Origin: an uncultured Bacteroidales bacterium
GTDB lineage: Bacteria > Bacteroidota > Bacteroidia > Bacteroidales > UBA932
DNA: 35,748 nucleotides
Reading direction: 5' to 3'
NCBI GenBank assembly: GCA_905233275.1
Contig: CAJODR010000020.1
Span: forward strand, 1 to 35,748
The notes beneath the pieces are model-generated. The model worked only from the letters and a program-made list of their open reading frames with translations. It ran no database searches and was not told the origin of the DNA. Shown here one piece after another: positions 29,314-35,748 of the stretch (within the stretch, counting starts at the first letter, position 1; every line of letters starts with the position of its first letter). Made by a program: the position numbers and the translations under genes.

Positions 29314-31107
29314 ATGAAAAGGCTTGTCCTTCTGCTTCTCGTCGCCGCCGGATGTACTCCGGCGGTCGTCGATCCGCCAGCTCCTTTCGGCGCAGTCCCT
29401 TCGCCCGGGCAGGTCGAGTGGCAGCGGCAGGAGCTCATTATGTTCTATCATTTCGGGCCGTCGACATTCTCCGGTCTCACCGGAGAGAATGCCACCAACC
29501 GCTACGGAGCCGATGAGCTCGTCGACCTCTTCCGGCCGACGGCCGTGGATGCCGACCAGTGGGTCCGGGTGGCCGCGGAGACGGGTTTCAGGGAGGTGAT
29601 CCTGACGGCAAAGCATCACGACGGATTCAGCCTGTGGCCCAATCCGCACAGCATCTGCAACGTCAGTCTCTGCCAGGAACCGTACAATGTAGATATCGTC
29701 GGGGCACTCTCGGAAGCGTGCGCCAAATATGGTCTCAATCTCGGTCTCTACCTGTCCCCGTGGGACAAGAATGATCCCGCTTTCGGGACGGTGGAGTACA
29801 ATGATCATTATGTAGATGCTCTCACGAGCCTGCTGGACGGCAGGTATGGCAAGGTGTCGGAGTTCTGGTTTGACGGCAACGGGGCAAACCGTTCGCCGTA
29901 CGATTTCGACCTGTTCAATGCCACGGTTTTAGGCTTCAATCCCGACTGCGTGATATTCTCCAATGTCGGTCCCGGCTGCCGCTGGGTGGGCAACGAGGAA
30001 GGTGTCGCGTCCGAGACGTCCTGGTCGGCATATTCGCCGTCACGCTACGGTGCGGTCCATGGCTCTCTCCCAGGCGACTACGCCAAGTATCTCGGCGAGG
30101 GCGATGCTGACGGCGAATTCTGGATTCCCGCCGAAACGGATCTCTCCATCCGCCCCATCGCCGATGCCAACGGCTGGTTCTGGGGACCTGGCGAGACGAC
30201 CAAGTCCGCCCGCGAACTCCTCCGCATCTACTACAACAGCGTCGGACGCAATTCCATTATGCTGCTCAACGTGCCGCCTACCACTGACGGTGTCCTTGAT
30301 CCTGCCGACGTCCGCGCCCTTGAGCAGTTCAAATACCTCCGCGACCAGGTCTTCAGCACCAACCTCGCCTCTGACGCCGTCGCCACCGCCTCCGCCGTCC
30401 GCGGTGATAAGTATTCTCCCTCACGCCTTCTGGACGGCAATTTCGACAACTATTACGCCGCCCCAGATGGGGTCACCGACGTGACCCTAGAGTTCACCCT
30501 CCCGGCCTTCAGGACTTTCAACCGCCTGATGCTGCAGGAGTACATTCCTCTCGGCCAGAGGGTGTCATCCTTCTCCATTGAGGTCCTCACGGGCGACTCA
30601 TGGGAGCCCTGGGGCGATGGCACGATGACTACCATCGGCTACAAGCGCATCATCCTTGGTGCCCCCGTCACGGCATCGGCGGTGAGGGTACACCTGAAAG
30701 CCCTCGCCTGCCCGGTCCTGAACGGCTTCGGGCTGTATTACGACCCCTTCACGGACATTCCGGAATACACTCTTGGTCCTGACGGTACCGTGGACATCGG
30801 CGAAGTGGACGGCGATGCCGGTCCATTCACGTTCCGCGTGGTTATACCGAATTCTTTCACCTCCGGGTTGACCCCTTCCGGTGCCCAAGTACACTGCGGC
30901 TGCACGTCCGTCGCCGTCCGGCAGGCCCCCGTGGCCCCCGGCGAGGATGAAATCGTCACCATTACCTACAATCCCATCCTCCCTGCCGGTTTCCGCGAAA
31001 CCGTCGATCTGGAGTACACCCCGGACAGCGCCACGAGAGAGCGAAAGATAGTTTTCGTTGGCGAAACTGTTTTCGCCGACGAAAACGCGTTGAGCGTAAC
31101 GGACTGA
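29314..31107 (+). CDS. GH29 alpha-L-fucosidase with discoidin-like and DUF1573-like domains (lipoprotein)
   Basis: 597 aa. Lipobox VAAGC (Cys14). GH29 barrel at about 30-335: FYHFGPSTFSG, LTAKHHDGFSLWP, LYLSPWD, nucleophile Asp187 in EFWFDG, candidate acid/base Glu274 in PAETDLSIR. It most resembles the GH29 type acting on alpha-1,3/1,4-fucosides. About 345-475 is an F5/8 type C (discoidin, CBM32-like) domain. The last ~110 residues (VHCGCTSVAV, then PVAPGEDEIVTITYNP) look like DUF1573. That third domain is unusual on a fucosidase. Third gene of the GH operon, closed by a hairpin terminator at 31130. Confidence 0.9.
   Translation: MKRLVLLLLVAAGCTPAVVDPPAPFGAVPSPGQVEWQRQELIMFYHFGPSTFSGLTGENATNRYGADELVDLFRPTAVDADQWVRVAAETGFREVILTAKHHDGFSLWPNPHSICNVSLCQEPYNVDIVGALSEACAKYGLNLGLYLSPWDKNDPAFGTVEYNDHYVDALTSLLDGRYGKVSEFWFDGNGANRSPYDFDLFNATVLGFNPDCVIFSNVGPGCRWVGNEEGVASETSWSAYSPSRYGAVHGSLPGDYAKYLGEGDADGEFWIPAETDLSIRPIADANGWFWGPGETTKSARELLRIYYNSVGRNSIMLLNVPPTTDGVLDPADVRALEQFKYLRDQVFSTNLASDAVATASAVRGDKYSPSRLLDGNFDNYYAAPDGVTDVTLEFTLPAFRTFNRLMLQEYIPLGQRVSSFSIEVLTGDSWEPWGDGTMTTIGYKRIILGAPVTASAVRVHLKALACPVLNGFGLYYDPFTDIPEYTLGPDGTVDIGEVDGDAGPFTFRVVIPNSFTSGLTPSGAQVHCGCTSVAVRQAPVAPGEDEIVTITYNPILPAGFRETVDLEYTPDSATRERKIVFVGETVFADENALSVTD
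31051..31086 (+). repeat. Strong inverted repeat inside the 3' end of the GH29 gene
   Basis: GTTTTCGTTGGCGAAA and TTTCGCCGACGAAAAC can pair over 16 bases (one G-U) around the loop CTGT. Each half also contains its own TTTCG/CGAAA inverted repeat. It encodes the last residues of the fucosidase, about 20 bases before the stop, and lacks a T-run. Confidence 0.65.
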
Positions 31108-31129
31108 CACACTGTTTGTTCTGCAATAT

Positions 31130-31158
31130 CGATTATGCATATTTACATAATCGTTTTT
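31130..31158 (+). terminator. Intrinsic terminator after the GH operon
   Basis: CGATTATG (31130-31137) and CATAATCG (31146-31153) form a perfect 8-base stem with an 8-base loop, followed by TTTTT. It lies 23 bases after the GH29 stop. The stem is AT-rich, so strength is uncertain; as a palindrome it might instead be an operator for the next gene. No TAnnTTTG element was seen before 31179. Confidence 0.6.
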
Positions 31159-31178
31159 ATATAAACACCTGTTAAAAA

Positions 31179-33356
31179 ATGAGATACGCTCCACGAATTT
31201 TTGCATTGACGGCGATACTCTTCGCCCTCCCTCTTGCTGCGCAGCCGGTTAGGCTGGTCAAGAACGGCAGCATTAAGTGCAATATCGTTGCCGAGAGGCA
31301 GTCGGAGGAGATTGCAGTGGCTGCGGATATTCTTCAGAGGTATCTCTCGGAGTCATTCGGCGGAGCCGTGAAAGTGGGGGACAGGGTGAAGAAGGGGAGT
31401 ATCGTGCTGAGTCAGGACGGGAAGCTGCCGGAGGATGCGTTTAGTTTGAGGACGGAGGGCGGCGCCATTCGCATCAGCGGAAATGGCAAGGGAGTGGTCT
31501 ACGGCGCCTGCGACTTTCTGGAGCACGAAATCGGGATGGATTACTGGGGCGGGGGAGAGTACGATCTCCCGAGGCACCGGACGCTGGTGGTTGAGCCCTC
31601 GCGGACAGAAGTGCCGACCTTCAGTCACAGGCAGTGCAACAGCTATTTCATGATGCTGGGCGACTCGCTCTACCGCTGGTGGTATCGCTTCGAGGGGCAG
31701 GACGAGCTGTTCGTCGACAACCTATGGGTGCATACCTGCAACGCCCTTCTGCCGGCCTCCCGCTATGGTGAGGAACATCCGGAATACTACGCCTGGTACG
31801 GTGGCGAACGTCATCCCGGCAGCGCCTCCCAGTGGTGCCTATCCAATCCGGAAGTACTTGAGATTGTGATTGGTAGAGTCGACAGCCTCTTCCGGGCTCA
31901 TCCCGAGAGGCGAATGATCTCGATCAGCCAGAACGACGGCTCCGACACCTACTGCCGCTGCCCCGAGTGCCAGAAGATCATTGACGAAGAAGGCTCGCTT
32001 TCCGGCCCGGTCATCAGGTTTGTCAATGCCGTCGCGGAGCGATTCCCCGACAGGGAGATTTCTACGCTGGCGTATCTTTTCACGGTGGAGCCGCCGAAAG
32101 TGACGAAGCCCCGCAGCAACGTCTCCATCATGCTCTGCGACATCGACTGCCGACGCCAGACCTCGCTGGAGGAAAACCCTTCCGGGCAGGCCTTCATGAA
32201 GGCTCTCCGCGGCTGGTCGGAGATTTCGGACAATATCTTCCTCTGGGACTACGGCATCAATTTCGACAATTACCTCTCGCCGTTCCCCAACTTCCAGACT
32301 ATCAAGGACAATATCCTCATCTTCCGCCGGCACAACGTCAAGATGCATTTCGCTCAGATCAACCCTTCCCGGGGCGGTGACTTTGCCGAGATGCGGCCTT
32401 ACCTCGAATCGAAGCTGATGTGGAATGCCGACGCGTCCCTCGACAGCCTCGAGAGGCATTTCGCCGAAGGATATTACGGCGCGGCCGCTCCTTTCATTCT
32501 CCGCTACATCCACACTCTGGAGGGCGCTGCGGTCGGGACCGACGTCGACCTGTTCATCTACGATTCGCCCGTATCCTATAAGGCGAATATCCTCCGTCCT
32601 GAGCTCCGTCGCCGCTATGACGCCATGTTCGACGACGCTGAGGCCGCCGTGGCGAATGATCCCGTGCGGCTCGCGAGAGTTCGCCGTACACGCCTGCCGC
32701 TGCAATATTCGGCCCTGGAGATAGCCAGGACCGAGAAAGACCGCGACCCGGAGGCCGTTGAGGCACTGCTGGAACTGTTCGAGGAACGCATTCGCGAAGC
32801 TGACGTCAGGGAGCTCAACGAGAGGCACAACAGCCCCCTCGAATACATCGCCATGTACCGCGACCGTTACATGAAGGCTGATACGGACAATCTGGCTTCC
32901 GGCTGCCCGGTGACGTATGTCCTGCCGCCACACAAGCGTTACGCGGCACTTGCGGAGACCGCCCTCACCGACGGACTCTACGGCGGCGCCGGCTATGTCG
33001 AGAACTGGGTCGGCTGGGAAGGCGAGGACGCCGAATTCATTATCGACCTAGGTGAAATCAAGTCTGTATCAAGCATTTCCGTCGACTTCCTCCGCCAGAT
33101 CGGCGCCTGGGTACTGGAGCCCCGCGGGGTGCATTTCTGGACCTCCACCGACGGCCAGCATTACCGCAACTACGATTTCAAGGGCCTCCCCGAATGCCGT
33201 GACGGCAAAATCGAATTCCGCCTCGTCACCGCCTCCCGTGAAACCGACGCCCGCTACATCCGCATCCGCGTCGACGGCACCAACACCTGCCCCGAATGGC
33301 ACTACGGCGTCGGCAATCCCTGCTGGTTCTTCATCGACGAAGTCGTGGTGAAATAA
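31179..33356 (+). CDS. DUF4838 family glycan-active protein with discoidin-like domain
   Basis: 725 aa. Signal peptide (FALTAILFALPLAAQ). Residues about 25-130 resemble the GH67N/GH20b-like leader domain (IAVAADILQRYL, GVVYGACDFLEHEIGMDYW). About 165-450 is DUF4838, a putative glycosidase barrel: HPEYYAWYGGER, SQNDGSDTYCRCPECQ, NIFLWDYGINFDNYL. A helical stretch follows, then a discoidin-like domain (about 585-725: LGEIKSVSSISVDFL, ARYIRIRVDG). DUF4838 proteins often occur in polysaccharide loci, but substrate and activity are not established. Stands as its own unit after the GH operon and is closed by the terminator at 33386. Confidence 0.85.
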   Translation: MRYAPRIFALTAILFALPLAAQPVRLVKNGSIKCNIVAERQSEEIAVAADILQRYLSESFGGAVKVGDRVKKGSIVLSQDGKLPEDAFSLRTEGGAIRISGNGKGVVYGACDFLEHEIGMDYWGGGEYDLPRHRTLVVEPSRTEVPTFSHRQCNSYFMMLGDSLYRWWYRFEGQDELFVDNLWVHTCNALLPASRYGEEHPEYYAWYGGERHPGSASQWCLSNPEVLEIVIGRVDSLFRAHPERRMISISQNDGSDTYCRCPECQKIIDEEGSLSGPVIRFVNAVAERFPDREISTLAYLFTVEPPKVTKPRSNVSIMLCDIDCRRQTSLEENPSGQAFMKALRGWSEISDNIFLWDYGINFDNYLSPFPNFQTIKDNILIFRRHNVKMHFAQINPSRGGDFAEMRPYLESKLMWNADASLDSLERHFAEGYYGAAAPFILRYIHTLEGAAVGTDVDLFIYDSPVSYKANILRPELRRRYDAMFDDAEAAVANDPVRLARVRRTRLPLQYSALEIARTEKDRDPEAVEALLELFEERIREADVRELNERHNSPLEYIAMYRDRYMKADTDNLASGCPVTYVLPPHKRYAALAETALTDGLYGGAGYVENWVGWEGEDAEFIIDLGEIKSVSSISVDFLRQIGAWVLEPRGVHFWTSTDGQHYRNYDFKGLPECRDGKIEFRLVTASRETDARYIRIRVDGTNTCPEWHYGVGNPCWFFIDEVVVK

Positions 33357-33385
33357 ACAGCCAAAGTTTATAATTATTCAGTTTT

Positions 33386-33430
33386 GCGCAAATTGGGAAT
33401 AGTAATTCGTAATTTGCGCTTTTATTTTGC
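33386..33430 (+). terminator. Intrinsic terminator after the DUF4838 gene
   Basis: GCGCAAATT (33386-33394) pairs perfectly with AATTTGCGC (33411-33419), followed by TTTTATTTTG. It lies 29 bases after the stop codon. Confidence 0.7.
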
Positions 33431-33440
33431 CGCTAAGCGA

Positions 33441-33448
33441 TAATTTTG
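33441..33448 (+). promoter_or_regulatory. -7 element for the small-ORF/lipoprotein operon
   Basis: TAATTTTG fits TAnnTTTG, just after the DUF4838 terminator and 47 bases before the small ORF at 33496. A TTTG at 33413-33416 is a possible -33 element, slightly far away. Confidence 0.6.
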
Positions 33449-33495
33449 CATACGTGAAACTGCATATTCACTAAAAACACCAATTTAAATTTAAT

Positions 33496-33621
33496 ATGGA
33501 GAAAAAGTATTATCTGACACCGGGATTCAGGATTCTCCCGTTAAAGTACCTGGAGGCGTTCTGCGCCAGCATCAAGGACTACGATCTCATTGATGATTAT
33601 GTTTGGGAAGATGAATCATAG
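33496..33621 (+). CDS. Small 41-aa protein ahead of the lipoprotein gene
   Basis: 41 codons with ATG, clean stop, and its own promoter motif upstream. It begins MEKKYYLTPGFRILPL, continues KYLEAFCAS and ends in an acidic stretch (DYDLIDDYVWEDES). From memory, short Bacteroidales ORFs with a K-Y-x-x-P start, a hydrophobic middle and a Cys/Ser near residue 25 often precede secreted-lipoprotein genes. No function is known to me. It lacks a normal signal peptide. The stop codon overlaps the ribosome binding site of the next gene, so translation of the two is likely linked. A leader or precursor peptide role is possible but unproven. Confidence 0.65.
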   Translation: MEKKYYLTPGFRILPLKYLEAFCASIKDYDLIDDYVWEDES

Positions 33622-33625
33622 GAGG
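33620..33625 (+). promoter_or_regulatory. Shine-Dalgarno site overlapping the small ORF stop
   Basis: AGGAGG ends 8 bases before the ATG at 33634 and includes the last two bases of the small ORF's TAG. A consensus site is uncommon in Bacteroidota, where most starts here have none. Confidence 0.7.
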
Positions 33626-33633
33626 ACCGCACG

Positions 33634-35496
33634 ATGAAAAAGATTTTTGCACTTATCAGCATTGCTGCCGCATTCGCCGCAGTATCTTGCCAGAAAAACG
33701 AAAACGCTCCCGAGAGCGCTCCTGCAAAGAAGACCGTGACGCTCACATGCGTTATTCCTGAAAGCTCTGATTCAAAAGTGGCAATTGACAACCAGGGTAA
33801 AACCCAATGGGAAGTTGGTGATGAAATTCTCATCCATGGAAAATGGGCCGGCGGAAAATATTCCACCACCGCCACGCTGACATCCTCGGATATCAGTTCT
33901 GACGGAAAGACCGCTACTTTTACGATTGACGCATTCACTGATGATGATTATACGAGAGGCAAAACAACTTATTTTGCTTCATATCCCGCAAGCCAGGTTG
34001 CTGTTGACAATGGTGCTTCCAGTTGGTATTCCTATACCTATTACAAGACCAGTAATGCACCCCTGATGGGTGGATGCAACAATGTGGATGTAGACGGTGG
34101 AAACACTATTTACTTCTACAACCTCTGCGGTATCATCACTTTCGTGGTTGACGGTGAATTTGACAGTTATGAATTTGTCGGAAATAACGGAGAAACAGTC
34201 GGTTATAACAATTATTGCACGAATCTGTACATAAAGGACGACGGCACGTTGAATGAAGGTTTTGTTTATTCAAGCAAAGTCACTCCACTCACTGTTGTCA
34301 CCGGAGATGTCGTGCCGGACGCCTCTACTCTCAATTACATTTGCGTCCCTGGCGGTGTTAACCTTACCGATGGCTTTACCATCAAGTTCTACGATGGTGT
34401 AGACCTCGTAAAAGTTGCCAAGAGCGTAAAGGGTGTCAACCTTGCCCGCAATTCCTATCTCCCTCTCGGCAATATTACAAGCCACCTCAAAGATTACGTC
34501 GCTCCGACTTCATCTGACCACAAGTCCGAAATCCCCACCGGTTCCGCAACCAACCTTGCTGCCAGTGAGCCGGCCAACTGCTATGTCATTAGCTCCCCCG
34601 GTACCTACAGCTTCCCTGCAGTTCAAGGTAACAGTACCACTCCTGCCGGCGAAGTATTCGGCGTAGAACTCCTGTGGGAAACCTACAACAATGCTGAAGC
34701 AGTCACGGCCAACAGCGTTATTGCAAAAGTCGATTTTGAAGATAACGTCATTTACTTCCAGACTCCGTCTGCACTCAAGCCGGGCAACGCCCTTATTGCA
34801 GCCAAAGGTTCCAATGGCAAGATTCTCTGGAGCTGGCATATTTGGATCCCGGAAAATGAGATTCAGACCATTAATGAGTCTACTGTATTTGATACACCCG
34901 TAATGGATCGTAATCTCGGCGCTCTTGATAAAGCAACGACATCAGATGCGTCTCTCAAGACATACGGTATGTACTATCAATGGGGACGAAAGGATCCTTT
35001 CCCCGGTTCGGCAGCGGTGAGCAATAACGTTTTTTCGACAGTGGCAGGCCCTGTTTCGACAAATACCGCGATTCAGACTCCGACAACGTTTTATACCGCG
35101 GCCGAACATGATTCGGAAGGTAATTGGAATGAAGAGAACATCACGACTCTTTGGCAGGACGGTGGGAAGACCAAGTACGATCCTTGTCCTCCCGGATATC
35201 GTGTCCCTCTTTTCGATGAAACTAAGATTCTGTGGGAAAAGAATAATGATAATTGGACGTATGATTGGACAGTACAATATGCCAAAACGGCAGCTTATGA
35301 TGTTGTCTTCCCTCTCGCCGGATGGAAGTCAGGTAGTTCGGTGTCGAATATCGGTTCACGTGTCCTGATTTGGAGCGCCAAGAACCATTCCATACCAAGG
35401 GGTTATTGCAAGATAATCCGTCAGGATAAGGGTGGTTATTATTATCATAATTACTTCAAATTTGAAGGCGCATCCGTTCGCTGCGTAGTTGAATAG
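33634..35496 (+). CDS. Fimbrillin-like/FISUMP-domain lipoprotein
   Basis: 620 aa. Lipoprotein signal (FAAVSC, Cys19). Residues about 30-290 look like a fimbrillin family domain (VTLTCVIPES, TQWEVGDEILIHGKW, then a beta-rich body ending LPLGNI). Residues about 310-620 contain the Fibrobacter succinogenes major paralogous domain pattern: SWHIWIPENEI, VMDRNLGAL, YGMYYQWGRKDPFPG, YDPCPPGYRVP, SVRCVVE. Such Bacteroidales proteins are surface lipoproteins, probably adhesive or structural; no enzyme motif is visible. Codon usage is more AT-rich than the GH genes. It follows the small ORF by 12 bases and is closed by a hairpin terminator at 35529. Confidence 0.82.
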   Translation: MKKIFALISIAAAFAAVSCQKNENAPESAPAKKTVTLTCVIPESSDSKVAIDNQGKTQWEVGDEILIHGKWAGGKYSTTATLTSSDISSDGKTATFTIDAFTDDDYTRGKTTYFASYPASQVAVDNGASSWYSYTYYKTSNAPLMGGCNNVDVDGGNTIYFYNLCGIITFVVDGEFDSYEFVGNNGETVGYNNYCTNLYIKDDGTLNEGFVYSSKVTPLTVVTGDVVPDASTLNYICVPGGVNLTDGFTIKFYDGVDLVKVAKSVKGVNLARNSYLPLGNITSHLKDYVAPTSSDHKSEIPTGSATNLAASEPANCYVISSPGTYSFPAVQGNSTTPAGEVFGVELLWETYNNAEAVTANSVIAKVDFEDNVIYFQTPSALKPGNALIAAKGSNGKILWSWHIWIPENEIQTINESTVFDTPVMDRNLGALDKATTSDASLKTYGMYYQWGRKDPFPGSAAVSNNVFSTVAGPVSTNTAIQTPTTFYTAAEHDSEGNWNEENITTLWQDGGKTKYDPCPPGYRVPLFDETKILWEKNNDNWTYDWTVQYAKTAAYDVVFPLAGWKSGSSVSNIGSRVLIWSAKNHSIPRGYCKIIRQDKGGYYYHNYFKFEGASVRCVVE

Positions 35497-35528
35497 TGTG
35501 TTTCATCATACGATATTTTGGTTGAGAC

Positions 35529-35561
35529 TAGCGGCCGCAGTGATGTGGCCGCTATCTTTTT
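35529..35561 (+). terminator. Intrinsic terminator after the FISUMP lipoprotein
   Basis: TAGCGGCC (35529-35536) and GGCCGCTA (35547-35554) form a perfect 8-base GC-rich stem with a 10-base loop, followed by TCTTTTT. It lies 32 bases after the stop. Confidence 0.85.
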
Positions 35562-35617
35562 CCCGCATCGCTTAGTCGGTAATTACGTGCTTGATTGGCG
35601 ACGGAAGGAGCACGAAA

Positions 35618-35648
35618 AAAACCGGGGGCGGGGGGCGCCTCCGGTTTT
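35618..35648 (+). terminator. Second terminator-like hairpin, probable intron target
   Basis: AAAACCGGGGGCG (35618-35630) pairs with CGCCTCCGGTTTT (35636-35648) over 13 positions with one G-U pair and a GGGGG loop. The A- and T-tracts on the two sides make it usable from either strand. No gene ends between it and the terminator at 35529, so for plus-strand transcription it is redundant; it may belong to a minus-strand gene beyond the window or be the site targeted by the intron that follows. Confidence 0.75.
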
Positions 35649-35652
35649 ATTG

Positions 35653-35748
35653 GTTCGCCCAGCATGAACGTACTCTAACGGGTGCAAGTCCCCAAACCGC
35701 CCTGATAGTGGGAAGGTTACAGCCAAAGGCAAGGGTGTCCGCCGTGAG
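35653..35748 (+). mobile_element. Group II intron, 5' end (truncated by window)
   Basis: From about 35653 (GTTCG, near the GUGYG start consensus) the sequence matches the first domain of bacterial group II introns as I know them: GGGTGCAAGTCCC, then AAAGGCAAGGGTGTCC and CCGTGAG. Only the first ~96 bases are inside the window; the reverse transcriptase/maturase gene and domains V-VI would lie beyond. The start immediately 3' of a terminator hairpin is how class IIC introns insert. Class and exact boundary are inferred. Confidence 0.7.

Overview
The window comes from a fairly GC-rich member of the Bacteroidota, most likely an uncultured gut-type Bacteroidales. Three things support this. Intergenic regions carry the Bacteroidota sigma factor -7 element TAnnTTTG. 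Many surface proteins have Bacteroidales-type lipoprotein signals. The gene families are typical of the order: Rnf complex, RHS tips with a JAB toxin, DUF3244, LolA-like protein, FISUMP/fimbrillin-like lipoprotein, and GH2/GH3/GH29/DUF4838 enzymes. Genus cannot be set from the sequence alone.

Layout. (1) 1-2486, minus strand: a small secreted DUF3244-type protein, a headless RHS tip ending in a probable JAB-like peptidase toxin, a candidate immunity gene, and RHS debris. The toxin/immunity part is AT-rich between GC-rich RHS pieces, as in a swapped polymorphic-toxin cassette. (2) 2607-4226, plus: a TPR membrane regulator with a cytoplasmic HTH-like tail. (3) 6816-4238, minus: a four-gene envelope operon (TM2 protein, LolA-like protein, two paralogous PGAG membrane proteins, the last frameshifted). 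(4) 17828-6870, minus: thirteen genes with almost no gaps: two M23 peptidases, MerR regulator, Nif3, zinc-ribbon coiled-coil protein, replicative helicase DnaB, RseC-like protein, then rnfB-C-D-G-E-A. One promoter is visible ahead of the first gene. (5) 17918-23640, plus: alaS, an in-frame LptG-Fmt fusion, and thiamine pyrophosphokinase. (6) 23639-23781: a nested intergenic inverted-repeat element. (7) 23832-33356, plus: a glycan-degradation cluster without SusC/SusD: GH3, GH2 (frameshifted), GH29 fucosidase with discoidin and DUF1573-like domains, then a separate DUF4838 enzyme. (8) 33496-35496, plus: a 41-aa small protein followed by a large FISUMP/fimbrillin-like lipoprotein. (9) 35618-35748: an intrinsic terminator hairpin directly followed by what reads as the 5' end of a group II intron, cut by the window edge.

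How the genes fit together. The Rnf complex couples ferredoxin:NAD+ electron transfer to ion pumping; RseC often travels with it. The LolA-like operon, LptG and the M23 peptidases concern envelope assembly. The GH cluster would remove terminal galactose, glucose/xylose and fucose residues from complex glycans at the cell surface. The most unusual items are the LptG-Fmt fusion, the DnaB-Rnf gene string, the intron placed at a terminator, the nested intergenic repeat, and the small ORF ahead of the last lipoprotein.
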